NCBI RefSeq assembly: GCF_001467745.1
Contig: NZ_LNYG01000012.1
Coordinates: 102,261-166,260 of the forward strand
Origin: Legionella jamestowniensis
GTDB lineage: Bacteria; Pseudomonadota; Gammaproteobacteria; Legionellales; Legionellaceae
Reading direction: 5' to 3'
DNA length: 64,000 nt
The position numbers and the translations under genes were made by a program. Positions 1 to 8,806 of this stretch are shown here, one piece after another. How positions within the stretch are numbered: position 1 is the stretch's first letter; each line of letters opens with the position of its first letter. Below the pieces are notes generated by a model. It ran no database searches. It was not told the origin of the DNA and was given only the letters and a program-made list of their open reading frames with translations.

Positions 1-2
1 GC

Positions 3-1637
3 GACCCAGTTCCAGGAAATCCAAAACAGCTTACCCACCATCGCTCCACATCATTTAATAAAAATTTTAATTTGAGTCACTGTGAAAATTTAAAGAAAGC
101 GACGGTGGTTTTAGGAATGTATCAGAAAAATATTAACCCACTTCATAATAAATTCTTTCGGCAAATGGCCCCTATTTTTAATAAACATTGTGAGTCTGCA
201 ATTTATACTGTGCCAAAGGCAGAACATCTTAGCTGGAGTGCCTTTGCTAAAAATCATGAGCTTGATTTTATTCATAATCAAGAATTAACTACCGAATTAA
301 GTGTATATTCTGAAGAAAAGGCGTCCTTCTTCTTTACCCCCAAAGTTTTGCAACAAAAATTTCATACTGGGGTAGACGGACGAGTTCAATTAACAACCCG
401 CTATAAAGAAAAACTGTTTGATGCTATCTCTATGGAGAATGGAGTTATAAGAGAATCAGATCCTGTTAAAATGGGCTTAGCGCTTTATATTCTAGACACA
501 GCACCTGGATTTGATAACAAAACAAGGCTATACAAGGCAATTAAAAAAAACACAGCTGCAGGGACTGCCCTTAGAGAATTTCTGGTTGAATTTGAAAGTA
601 TTAATCAATACTTATTAGCTAAAAATAACAATATTGCCCAGCCACTTGATAATTTCAAGATAGCTGTACATCAATTACTTGCTAGTTTTCCAATAGAAAA
701 AGCAACTTATGCACAAAAGGAGAACTTGAAAAAAGCTATTTTTCACACGCTACAAACGACGTTGAAAGATAAAATTCCGAATCAGTCCTATTCAACGTTA
801 AAAAATATAATGCAAGACTTTCTGAAAGATAACGTTATTTTTCATATAGATTTAGCAAAATATATCGATGAGTCGGAAACGTTCCAATCAGGACCAACCC
901 CAGTTAAAGATCCCGAACACTACTTTGTTGATATCGCCCATATAAAGGATGCTGATGAGCTTGCTACAAGACTCTATCAGATGTCTGAGCGTTCTCGGAT
1001 AAGTAGTTATGAAAAATATGGCCCTAATCTCCCTAAAATTATAAAAAATGAACAACAGTTAGGCGATATTATTCGTTTTTTACCACCTGATAAAATCGCT
1101 GTGACTTTAAAAAATTCGCAAATCAAACCATTAATAAATAATATTGATGCTATTAATACGATGATGGAAAAATTGTTTACAGCTGAACAAAGAAAACAAG
1201 TATTTCTCTCTGTGAAAGAGGCCATCCCTTCTATGGAATTAAATTTCGCACAATTAGGAAAATTGATGCAGTATCTTTCTTTCGACAAAAATAAACAACT
1301 TCTTGAGTTTGTTTCTTTCGATAAAATGAAAGAAAATTCACCAGCCGATGTCATCAAACTGCTTGATCAGTTAAGCTTACAACAACTTACCCAGCTACTA
1401 CCTAGCATGGGATTGCATCTGAAAAAAATAATTGCCAAATCAGACAATCCTGCAGAGCTTCAAGATCTCAAGACATGGTTAAGTAGAAAAATAGAAAATG
1501 CGCCCGGCAAAAAAATGTTGGATACTATTTTCTCGCAGCAACCCGAAACGAATGCAACCACAACCTTTAAAGCTAGATTACAAACTATCTCCGCTGATCC
1601 AGGTGATAAGCAGGAAAAACAAATAAAAATAGTTTAA
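3..1637 (+). CDS. unknown alpha-helical repeat-bearing protein, 5' end cut by window edge
   Basis: The reading frame is open from the first complete codon of the window (base 3), so the true start lies upstream. The TTG at 72 has no upstream stop and no convincing ribosome site and is not the start. About 544 residues are visible. No enzyme family is recognised. The protein is hydrophilic and largely helical. In its second half, units of roughly 25-30 residues resemble the leucine-rich helical repeats of some Legionella effectors, for example LGDIIRFLPPDK, LGKLMQYLSFDK and VIKLLDQLSLQQ. No signal peptide or membrane segment is seen. The stop overlaps the stop of the convergent dehydratase gene. 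A Dot/Icm substrate role is possible from the genus and the repeats, but this is inference only. Confidence 0.75.
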   Translation, partial: DPVPGNPKQLTHHRSTSFNKNFNLSHCENLKKATVVLGMYQKNINPLHNKFFRQMAPIFNKHCESAIYTVPKAEHLSWSAFAKNHELDFIHNQELTTELSVYSEEKASFFFTPKVLQQKFHTGVDGRVQLTTRYKEKLFDAISMENGVIRESDPVKMGLALYILDTAPGFDNKTRLYKAIKKNTAAGTALREFLVEFESINQYLLAKNNNIAQPLDNFKIAVHQLLASFPIEKATYAQKENLKKAIFHTLQTTLKDKIPNQSYSTLKNIMQDFLKDNVIFHIDLAKYIDESETFQSGPTPVKDPEHYFVDIAHIKDADELATRLYQMSERSRISSYEKYGPNLPKIIKNEQQLGDIIRFLPPDKIAVTLKNSQIKPLINNIDAINTMMEKLFTAEQRKQVFLSVKEAIPSMELNFAQLGKLMQYLSFDKNKQLLEFVSFDKMKENSPADVIKLLDQLSLQQLTQLLPSMGLHLKKIIAKSDNPAELQDLKTWLSRKIENAPGKKMLDTIFSQQPETNATTTFKARLQTISADPGDKQEKQIKIV

Positions 1638-2560
1638 TTATCTAAGTTGAAAAAGCTGGTATTAATTCCTCCGCACACAATAACTAACACTGACTTATAC
1701 TCATAAAGCGCCGAATGGTTTGCATAAGCAAGTGATAAGGCCGCACCCGCAGATAATTCGACTAAAATCCGCTTATCCCTGGCAAAAGCCCTGCAGCCTT
1801 TTTCTGCGTCTGCATCACTCACCAAAACATTTTTTATTGGATGCTTCAGAGCCCATTCAAATAATGAAGTAGTAATTTGCTTTGCACCAAGACTTGTTGC
1901 TTTGGAAGTAATTTTATCCAAAATAATTCGCTTTTTGGCTTTTACAGATTGATAAAAACTGTCAGCGCCAATTGTCTCTACAGCGATAAGCGGGATATCA
2001 TTCCATTGAACCTGGTGCATCCCTTCAAGAACACCGCAAGCAAGCCCACCACCACCCACAGCAACTACAACAGCCTCTGGCCGCAAGTTACTCTTCGCTA
2101 CCTCATGAATAAGAGAAGAGTGTCCTTCCCAAATTATAGGGTGGTCAAAAGGTGGGATGTAAGCTGCTTTTTGATCTGCAGCAAATAATAAAGCCGCTTG
2201 GTGCGCTTCATCCCAAACTTCACCCGCGACTACTACTTGGGCACCATAGTCTTTAATTTCATTAATATAAATTTGGTGGCTTGTTTTTGGAATAAAAACT
2301 GTTGCTGGAATTCCCAATTTCATACCAGCATAAGCTACAGCAACACCCGCATTTCCGCCGGAAGAAGCAACAAAATGTGTAACACCTTTTTCCTTATAAT
2401 GTTGACATAATTTACCGATACCTCGAATTTTAAAAGATCCCGTCGGTTGTAATGCTTCTAATTTTAAAAACACCTCTTTTTTATAGGTGTTTTTTAAAAA
2501 CTGGGAATGAATCAAAGGTGTTTCATCATATAACTGTAAAGTAGTAGTCATGGCATTCAA
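1634..2560 (-). CDS. PLP-dependent L-serine/threonine dehydratase-like enzyme (fold type II)
   Basis: A 308-residue cytoplasmic PLP enzyme of the tryptophan-synthase-beta fold. The PLP lysine sits in PTGSFKIRG near residue 44, the substrate loop is SSGGNAGVAVAY near 67, and the phosphate-binding glycine loop is AVGGGGLACGV near 167. Length and motifs match the mammalian-type serine dehydratase (SDS/SDH-like) group, which deaminates L-serine to pyruvate and ammonia. Threonine deaminase IlvA is longer and has a regulatory domain that is absent here. Substrate preference cannot be read from sequence. The gene stands alone and converges on the upstream partial gene with overlapping stop codons. 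A serine-type permease lies 20 kb away and is not linked. Confidence 0.85.
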   Translation of the reverse strand: MNAMTTTLQLYDETPLIHSQFLKNTYKKEVFLKLEALQPTGSFKIRGIGKLCQHYKEKGVTHFVASSGGNAGVAVAYAGMKLGIPATVFIPKTSHQIYINEIKDYGAQVVVAGEVWDEAHQAALLFAADQKAAYIPPFDHPIIWEGHSSLIHEVAKSNLRPEAVVVAVGGGGLACGVLEGMHQVQWNDIPLIAVETIGADSFYQSVKAKKRIILDKITSKATSLGAKQITTSLFEWALKHPIKNVLVSDADAEKGCRAFARDKRILVELSAGAALSLAYANHSALYEYKSVLVIVCGGINTSFFNLDN

Positions 2561-2673
2561 AAATAGAATAAAAAAATAATTATAACATGTTATTATATGC
2601 CATGCTATTTATGTGAATTTTAATCAGGAAGACATGACTATCGTTTTAAGTTAATTTAATACCACTAGCGTAA

Positions 2674-3822
2674 TTATTCTTGAAGTTTCCGAGGTAAGGG
2701 AATTATATAAAGCACAGATGTTTCTTTCTTAAACTTTGCCCTACCAGTCTTTTTATCTAACTCCCCTGCCAAGCCAAAATCATTATCAGTAATCACTGCA
2801 ATGTGTTTTGGTCCTACTAATGAAATCCCTTCAATCTTCTTTGCGTTTATCCTTAGACTGGTTAGATTAATCAATTCTTTTTTATATACCAATTTATTCT
2901 TGATAAAATTGTTCAGATGAATTAAAAAAATTTTTTTACTTTTTTTATTTTGTTCGATCACCAAAAAACGTTTTGAACCGACTGATACCATATCTCCAAT
3001 TCGTCCATCCTGCTCGTCGAGCTGGTAAGAATATTGTGCCGTTGTTTTTTTCTTATCAATATCAAATTCAACAATCGGTAGAACTTTGGAGTTCCTTATA
3101 GCACTTTGCAAAATAGCGAATACCTTGCGATTTTCTAGGGCAATACCTTCAAATCCTCGATTAAGTTTCCTTTGCTTTATATATACAGGTAATCCTTCAC
3201 CGGGCTGGAATAAGTTGATTAATTTACCTTGTGAAGAAAAATGAACAATAGAAGGTCCATACTCTTCAGCCATCCAATAACTTCCGTCTTTTGCAATATC
3301 AATTCCCTCAAGATCCATTCCCCATTTATCAAATACCAACGCTTTGCCATAAAGATTAACAGGATGTTCATGCGATCTTTCCCGTGGCAATCCTGTAAGC
3401 AATTTGCCTTTTGGATCCTTTAGTTGAATTTGTTTCTTAATCCTCATTGTTTTTGTAATTATATCTGCCTCTAAAAAAACCAAACGTGGAGTAAAATTTG
3501 GAAGCAGAAAAGGTCTTTGGACTATCCTGTCTCTTATATATGCCTCTGTATTAGGCCCCCTATCCGTATGGGTTAAAAATAATAATTTCCCTTTAGAGTC
3601 TTGTTGTAAAAACCTCAGACCAGAAAAACCACCTATGCTTATTGCCTGTTGTGCTGGCGTTTTATCGAGAATATCGGGATTTTTTAATGTGATTTTGATG
3701 ACATTATCAACTGATAACTTCAACTTGGTACTTGCATTACCAAGAGATGAGTTAACAATCTGCAACAGCACCGAGCAAAGTAAAACAGAAATCACTTTGT
3801 TAATCTTCATTATCATATCCAT
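2674..3822 (-). CDS. exported esterase-like protein of the phytase-like family
   Basis: About 380 residues with an N-terminal signal peptide (hydrophobic stretch VISVLLCSVLLQIV, cleavage probably near NASTK). The mature part resembles the 'esterase-like activity of phytase' domain (PF13449), a beta-propeller-like fold: THTDRGPN near residue 85, DLEGIDIA and MAEEYGPSIVHF near 170-195, GFEGIAL near 225 and KIEGISLVG near 330. The biochemical substrate is unknown. Three ATG codons are possible (residues 1, 3, 5). A GGAT placed before the third favours a start at 3810. It is transcribed divergently from the glucoamylase gene across 185 bp that should hold both promoters. Export to periplasm or outside is inferred from the signal peptide. 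Confidence 0.75.
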   Translation of the reverse strand: MDMIMKINKVISVLLCSVLLQIVNSSLGNASTKLKLSVDNVIKITLKNPDILDKTPAQQAISIGGFSGLRFLQQDSKGKLLFLTHTDRGPNTEAYIRDRIVQRPFLLPNFTPRLVFLEADIITKTMRIKKQIQLKDPKGKLLTGLPRERSHEHPVNLYGKALVFDKWGMDLEGIDIAKDGSYWMAEEYGPSIVHFSSQGKLINLFQPGEGLPVYIKQRKLNRGFEGIALENRKVFAILQSAIRNSKVLPIVEFDIDKKKTTAQYSYQLDEQDGRIGDMVSVGSKRFLVIEQNKKSKKIFLIHLNNFIKNKLVYKKELINLTSLRINAKKIEGISLVGPKHIAVITDNDFGLAGELDKKTGRAKFKKETSVLYIIPLPRKLQE

Positions 3823-4007
3823 ATTTTACAGCGATTTAATCAAAACCATTTTACAAGTCTTTATAAAAATAGCATTTTAAAATGGTTTGCGTATATATCA
3901 GCACTTAAAGAAAAATTTATTTTCCCAATCAAAGTGTTATAGATTGAACTACTTCTTTCCGGTAAGATGTGGGCTCTTGCGTTTTTAGTACTATTTAAGG
4001 GGTTTAA

Positions 4008-5288
4008 ATGAAACGGATTTTAGTTGTGTTAAGTTATTTTTTTATTGCAGCAACCTATGCCGCTGTTTTCTCACCTGCAGAAATTACAACACTAAAACAA
4101 AATTTTATTGCAAATATTACTGATACTGGTGCAGTCATTGCCTCACCCTCCAGATATTACCCTGACTATTATTACGATTGGGTACGTGATGCCGCAATTA
4201 CCATGGATTTGATTGAAACATGGTATGAAAAAGATAAAAAGCCTGAAGATAAAGCACGACTTTATAACTACGTCCATTGGGTAGAAAAAGCACAGCAGCA
4301 AACAGATACACTTCCCGGACAAGACATTTTGGGTGAGCCGAAATTTTATTTAGATGGACACGCTTATGATGGACCTTGGGGACGGCCACAAAATGATGGT
4401 CCTGCGCTTAGAGCACTCACGTTAATACGTTTTGCGCATACTCTAATAGCCAATAATGAAACGAACTATGTCCGTACCCACCTTTATGGTGGCGGCTTGG
4501 AACCCAAATCCATGGGTGCCATTAAAATGGATTTGGAATATATTGCTCACCACTGGCAAGATAAAAACTATGATTTATGGGAAGAGGTGTATGGCGATCA
4601 CTTCTTTACCGTCATGGTTCAGAGAAAAGCATTAATCGAAGGTGCCAAATTAGCAAGCGAACTTAATGAGGCTTCAGCAGCTGCCTTTTACACAGAGCAA
4701 GCCCGTCTAATGGAAGAGCGCTTAAATCAACATATTGATAAAGACAAGGCCATTATTCAAGCGACCTTAGCCCCACATCCCGGTCCTCAAAAAACAAATG
4801 AGTTAGATTCAGCAGTGATGCTGGGCGTATTACTTGGATATACCGACGATAACCCATTTCTTCCTAGTAATCCTTACGTCAAAAATACTGCGACTGCACT
4901 GAAGGAGCAATTTAAAATGCTCTATCCTATTAATGATAACCACTCTGAAGCTTTGCTTTTTGGGCGCTACCCAGGCGATACTTACGATGGTTACCGTAAT
5001 GATGGCTTAGGTAATCCCTGGTTTATCCTCACAGCAACAATGGCTGAATATTATTACAAACTGGCTGCAATGCTTCCTGCTGACAATAAACATCATGCTT
5101 TAACTCATTCTTATATAAAACAAGGCGACAACTATTTAAAACTTATTAAATCTTATGCTCCTAATCTAATCATGAACGAACAGATTAATCTCAATACTGG
5201 TATTCAACAAGGTGCTACCTCCTTAACCTGGAGTTATGTTGCCGTTCTTCGAGCAATAAATTTAAGGGAATCATTAAAATTACATTAA
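4008..5288 (+). CDS. gamA: secreted glucoamylase, GH15 family
   Basis: Glucan 1,4-alpha-glucosidase of 426 residues, releasing glucose from the ends of starch or glycogen. It has a signal peptide (KRILVVLSYFFIAATYAA) and GH15 landmarks: YYDWVRDAAITMD near residue 50, GRPQNDGPALRA near 127, DLWEEVYGDHFFT near 190 carrying the probable general-acid glutamate, and the closing TSLTWSYVAVLRA. The start has a good ribosome site (AAGGGG, 5 bp before ATG). L. pneumophila has a glucoamylase, GamA, encoded beside its Entner-Doudoroff genes (established knowledge), and the same neighbourhood is seen here, with one extra gene between. A stem-loop terminator follows at 5345-5403. Likely role: supply of host glycogen-derived glucose to the adjacent catabolic operon. 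Confidence 0.9.
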   Translation: MKRILVVLSYFFIAATYAAVFSPAEITTLKQNFIANITDTGAVIASPSRYYPDYYYDWVRDAAITMDLIETWYEKDKKPEDKARLYNYVHWVEKAQQQTDTLPGQDILGEPKFYLDGHAYDGPWGRPQNDGPALRALTLIRFAHTLIANNETNYVRTHLYGGGLEPKSMGAIKMDLEYIAHHWQDKNYDLWEEVYGDHFFTVMVQRKALIEGAKLASELNEASAAAFYTEQARLMEERLNQHIDKDKAIIQATLAPHPGPQKTNELDSAVMLGVLLGYTDDNPFLPSNPYVKNTATALKEQFKMLYPINDNHSEALLFGRYPGDTYDGYRNDGLGNPWFILTATMAEYYYKLAAMLPADNKHHALTHSYIKQGDNYLKLIKSYAPNLIMNEQINLNTGIQQGATSLTWSYVAVLRAINLRESLKLH

Positions 5289-5344
5289 TGCTACTTCTGT
5301 GGTATTTGGTAAAAATTCGATCGTTTTATTCATATTGAAAAAAC

Positions 5345-5403
5345 CATACTTGGTTTGCGCTGAGGTCGGAAACGACCTGTAGCCGCCAGGTATGAATTTT
5401 TTT
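5345..5403 (+). terminator. Rho-independent terminator after glucoamylase
   Basis: The outer stem CATACTTGG pairs with CCAGGTATG (9 bp, one G-U). It encloses a perfect AGGTCG-GAAA-CGACCT hairpin (GNRA-type loop). AATTTTTTT follows immediately. It lies 57 bp past the gamA stop and reads in the right direction. Confidence 0.75.
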
Positions 5404-5477
5404 ACTGTTAGTTGAACATACACATTGTAAATAGAAGAAAAGAGTAAGGGGGGTCATTTTGACCCAACAAGTTAGGC

Positions 5478-6470
5478 ATGGGTTTATATGATACACACTA
5501 TGTGATAATTTATCACTTTTCAAATTTGGACACTAAGATGAAATTATCAAACAATCCCTTTATTAGAGAAATAAAACGAGAAGCGAATGGTCATTATTTA
5601 ATTTTTATTCATCCACAAAAACGCATGGCATTATCTAGTTTTTTCTTTCAAGATGGAATTGAGGGGCACTATAAAGAGGATAGATATGAAATAGAAAATC
5701 TGCTTGAAATCTTTGATGAAGACACCATGAAAATTTACATTGATTGTCATAGGTCGTTACCTGAAGAGCTTAAAAAGGAATTAAGACAGGCCATTTCATT
5801 ACTATCCGAAACATCGGATAGTAATGAAAATAATTTTCAAGGGTTTTCTAAATCACATTTTACAAGTGATTTTGTTAATGGCCTTACAGAATGGTTTAAT
5901 ACAGTTCATAAAACTATAGGTTCTTCAGCATTACCTAAACTAAACATCAGTAATCTCTTTTATGACATTTTTGAAGTTATTATTCCTGCGGAAAAGCGGA
6001 AAAGTGAAGTCAAGACCGACATGCATTTTAAGCCTGTTATGGTTCAACCAATTGTCGAATATAATACTTACAAAATCAAATATCCAGAAATTGAGCAATA
6101 TATAGGAATATCCTATATAACCTTGCGACAATTTGAAAACGCTTATATTGAGTTAGATCGCTTCCCCAAGTCATCTAGATCAAAAATAATTGCGTCTCCT
6201 GAAGACTATTTAAATTCATGGCCTTATTTATTTAAAGGAGCAGAGAGTATTTTTGTCATCAATAAATGGGTGGATCATCTCGTCCAAAATCAAATCAATC
6301 CTGTTTCAAAAGAGCAATTTAGCAGTAGCGAACTTCAAAAATTAAAAGAGCTACAACAAACAAGCAATGAATTCACTGAGAAGATATGTACATTGATGCA
6401 AGGTCTTTTTGATTTTTATCAACTGCCTAATGTGCGGTTTGATTTATCAATTAACCATCAATTCACTTGA
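5478..6470 (+). CDS. orphan protein of unknown function
   Basis: A 330-residue soluble protein without signal peptide, membrane segment or recognisable catalytic motif. The alternative start at 5538 (MKLSNNPFIREIK) looks more natural than the first ATG, though neither has a strong ribosome site. The N-terminal third is beta-rich with a HYLIFIHPQKRMALSSFFF stretch, and the C-terminal third is helical and Gln/Glu-rich. It sits alone between the glucoamylase terminator and the 3' end of the Entner-Doudoroff operon, which it faces. Base composition is like its neighbours. It may be a lineage-specific gene inserted between gamA and the transporter; function not inferable. Confidence 0.65.
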   Translation: MGLYDTHYVIIYHFSNLDTKMKLSNNPFIREIKREANGHYLIFIHPQKRMALSSFFFQDGIEGHYKEDRYEIENLLEIFDEDTMKIYIDCHRSLPEELKKELRQAISLLSETSDSNENNFQGFSKSHFTSDFVNGLTEWFNTVHKTIGSSALPKLNISNLFYDIFEVIIPAEKRKSEVKTDMHFKPVMVQPIVEYNTYKIKYPEIEQYIGISYITLRQFENAYIELDRFPKSSRSKIIASPEDYLNSWPYLFKGAESIFVINKWVDHLVQNQINPVSKEQFSSSELQKLKELQQTSNEFTEKICTLMQGLFDFYQLPNVRFDLSINHQFT

Positions 6471-6600
6471 TAAACATCCTCTAATTTCTTTATGTACGGT
6501 CACTTAAGAGCATGCCGTAATAAAACAATAATTGGTTGTTTACAGTACGGAGTCTATGCATAACAATGGCAATTAATGCTTTATCTTAATTTTTAATTTT

Positions 6601-6616
6601 GCGCACCTCGGTGCGC
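6601..6616. other. perfect GCGCAC-CTCG-GTGCGC stem-loop
   Basis: A 6-bp GC stem with a four-base loop, in the 240-bp convergent gap between the orphan gene and the sugar porter. No T-run follows on either strand, so it is not a canonical terminator. It may still separate convergent transcripts. Confidence 0.4.
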
Positions 6617-6710
6617 GTCCCTCCATAAATATTTTTATCTTCCTGATGTTCTGACCGAGTCTTTTTTAGGAAGCTCACCCTTAGTGTACATTTCGTATAT
6701 GTATTGAAAT

Positions 6711-8114
6711 TTACTCATAAGCCAGGCCTCCCTCATCGATTGAGATAGCTTCTTCACTTCGTCCCAGATCTCGCAACGGATAGCCTCGCATTAAATGAGC
6801 CTCAATGGCCTCCAGGCTAAGGTTTTTAGTTTCTGGCATGTAATAATAAGTATAAAAAAGGCCCAATAGACAGATTAAAGCATAAAGGGCAAACGTAAAC
6901 TCAATGCCAAATTGATGATGTAAAATGGGGAAACTAAATACGGTTAACGTATTAAATCCCCAGTTACTAATAGAGGAAAGTCCCATTCCTATCCCCCGGA
7001 CATGCAAGGGAAATATTTCTGACATTGCTATATGCGGTACAGGTCCTATACTGATTGCAAAGGAAAAAATATAAACTGTTAAACACAATACCGAAAGATA
7101 AGCTAATAAAGAAGCATGATAAAAGGAAAAAAGACTAAGTGAAGCCAAGCTAATGCAAGCACCAGTAAAACCGATTAATAATAACTTGCGCCTTCCTGTT
7201 CTATCGACATACATCATAGCAATAATAGTGACTAATAAATTCACCAACCCAATACCCATTGTTGCTAAAATCTGCCCTACAGTATTTGTGAACCCGAGAT
7301 TTTTGAAAATTTCTGGCGCAAAATAAATAATTACGTTGATTCCGCTCAATTGTTGCAAGCAAAACAATATCATACCTAACATTAACACCGGTAATAATGG
7401 TTTTTTAAAAATTAAGCGCCAATTATTTCCTTTAGGCTCATTAGCAAGTGTTGTCTGTATTTCGGCTAACTCATCATTAATAGGCTGGTTGTTGCGCAAA
7501 CGTTTCAATGCTTTAGCAGCTTCATCATCCCTGCCAGCACTAACTAACCAACGTGGTGACTCTGGTAAAAAGAAAACCCCAAACACTAAAATTAATGCTG
7601 GGGCTGCACTGGAGGCAAACATTGCCCTCCAAGCTTGATGTTCAATTAATAAATAATTGACTGAATAAGCACAAACAATTCCTATCGTAATTGCCAATTG
7701 ATAAACAGCAACTATTGCGCCTCTTAATTGCATGGGGGCGGTTTCTGCAAGATAGAGAGGTGTTGTTACTGCAGCAGTGCCAATAGCAATGCCAAGGACA
7801 AAACGGGCAACAATTAACATCCACTCTTCAGCAGCTATAGCTGTCCCTAATGCACCGATAAGAAAAAGGACACCTGCAGTAAAAAGGGTAGCGCGCCTAC
7901 CAAAGCGTTTGGCAAAACGAGAAGCTAAAACTGCCCCGATGAGCATCGAGCCTATTAATGCTCCAAAAGGCAACGCGGAAGTCATGACACCTACATCGGT
8001 ATGTGTCAGACCAAAGTAATTTCGGACCAAATCCAAAGAACCAGCGATGATACCCTCATCATAGCCAAATAAAAAACCCGTTACGGATCCAATAATTGCT
8101 ACCAACCAGGCCAT
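6711..8114 (-). CDS. ywtG: MFS sugar porter (glucose uptake candidate)
   Basis: A 467-residue major facilitator with about twelve membrane segments and the sugar-porter signatures: GYDEGIIAGSL near residue 18, the FGRR loop near 71, FLPESPRWL near 189, DRTGRRKL near 305 and PETKNLSLEAIE near the C-terminus. The family moves sugars by proton symport across the inner membrane. It is the last gene of the leftward zwf-pgl-edd-glk-eda operon, 32 bp after eda, which points to glucose as substrate. In Legionella the equivalent porter is annotated ywtG. Specificity itself is inference. Confidence 0.88.
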   Translation of the reverse strand: MAWLVAIIGSVTGFLFGYDEGIIAGSLDLVRNYFGLTHTDVGVMTSALPFGALIGSMLIGAVLASRFAKRFGRRATLFTAGVLFLIGALGTAIAAEEWMLIVARFVLGIAIGTAAVTTPLYLAETAPMQLRGAIVAVYQLAITIGIVCAYSVNYLLIEHQAWRAMFASSAAPALILVFGVFFLPESPRWLVSAGRDDEAAKALKRLRNNQPINDELAEIQTTLANEPKGNNWRLIFKKPLLPVLMLGMILFCLQQLSGINVIIYFAPEIFKNLGFTNTVGQILATMGIGLVNLLVTIIAMMYVDRTGRRKLLLIGFTGACISLASLSLFSFYHASLLAYLSVLCLTVYIFSFAISIGPVPHIAMSEIFPLHVRGIGMGLSSISNWGFNTLTVFSFPILHHQFGIEFTFALYALICLLGLFYTYYYMPETKNLSLEAIEAHLMRGYPLRDLGRSEEAISIDEGGLAYE

Positions 8115-8146
8115 ATTTATATCCTTAACCCTCTAAATCCTATCAA

Positions 8147-8806
8147 TCAAAGTATACGGTTTGCTTGTGCTTTCGCAGTTGCAGCCAACTCGGTAATACG
8201 ATGCCATTTTTTTTCTTTAATTGCCTCAGCTGGTACAATCCAACTTCCGCCCACACACTCTACATTAGGTAAACTTAAATAGTCTAGAAAGTTTTTCTCA
8301 TTAACTCCTCCTGTAGCACAAAATTTAAGGCCTGGGAAAGGCCCATAAATAGCCTTGAGCATGCCCATCCCTCCTACCATCTCAGCAGGAAAAAATTTAA
8401 AACAAGTGTAGCCAGACTGAATCCCTTCCATTAACTCTGAAATACTTGAAGCGCCTGGTATATAAGGAATGTTAATTTTACAGCCAGCTTGCAGCAATTC
8501 CAAAGTAAGTCCGGGACTAATCAAGAACTGTGCGTCCGCCTCCATACATGCTTCTAATTGCTGTATCGTCGTCACAGTGCCTGCACCAATTATTGCTTCA
8601 GGGATTTCTTTTCTTAGCAAACGAATTGCTTCAAGTGCGACGGGGGTTCTTAATGTGACCTCCAGTATATTAATACCACCTGCAATGAGAGCCTTTGCCA
8701 AGGGGAGTGCCTCATCAAGTTGATTAAGCACAATGACAGGTATTACTGGGCTTAAAGCAAACAACTCTTCAGCCCCAGATTTTTCATTGGCAAACGGCAT
8801 AAGCAC
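8147..8806 (-). CDS. eda: 2-keto-3-deoxy-6-phosphogluconate aldolase
   Basis: A 219-residue class I aldolase that splits KDPG into pyruvate and glyceraldehyde-3-phosphate, the last step of the Entner-Doudoroff route. Diagnostic segments are GGINILEVTLRTP (catalytic Glu), AGTVTTIQQ, FLISPGL, and the Schiff-base lysine in CFKFFPAE near residue 137. It overlaps the end of glk by 23 bp if it starts at 8806. A second ATG at 8800 is equally possible. Full length for the family, with no anomalies. Confidence 0.93.
   Translation of the reverse strand: MLMPFANEKSGAEELFALSPVIPVIVLNQLDEALPLAKALIAGGINILEVTLRTPVALEAIRLLRKEIPEAIIGAGTVTTIQQLEACMEADAQFLISPGLTLELLQAGCKINIPYIPGASSISELMEGIQSGYTCFKFFPAEMVGGMGMLKAIYGPFPGLKFCATGGVNEKNFLDYLSLPNVECVGGSWIVPAEAIKEKKWHRITELAATAKAQANRIL

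Noticed and set aside
72..74. TTG as start of the first gene
   Set aside because: The frame stays open and protein-like to base 3 and there is no ribosome site, so the gene begins upstream of the window.
6601..6616. GCGCAC/GTGCGC palindrome as a terminator
   Set aside because: No T-run follows on either strand.
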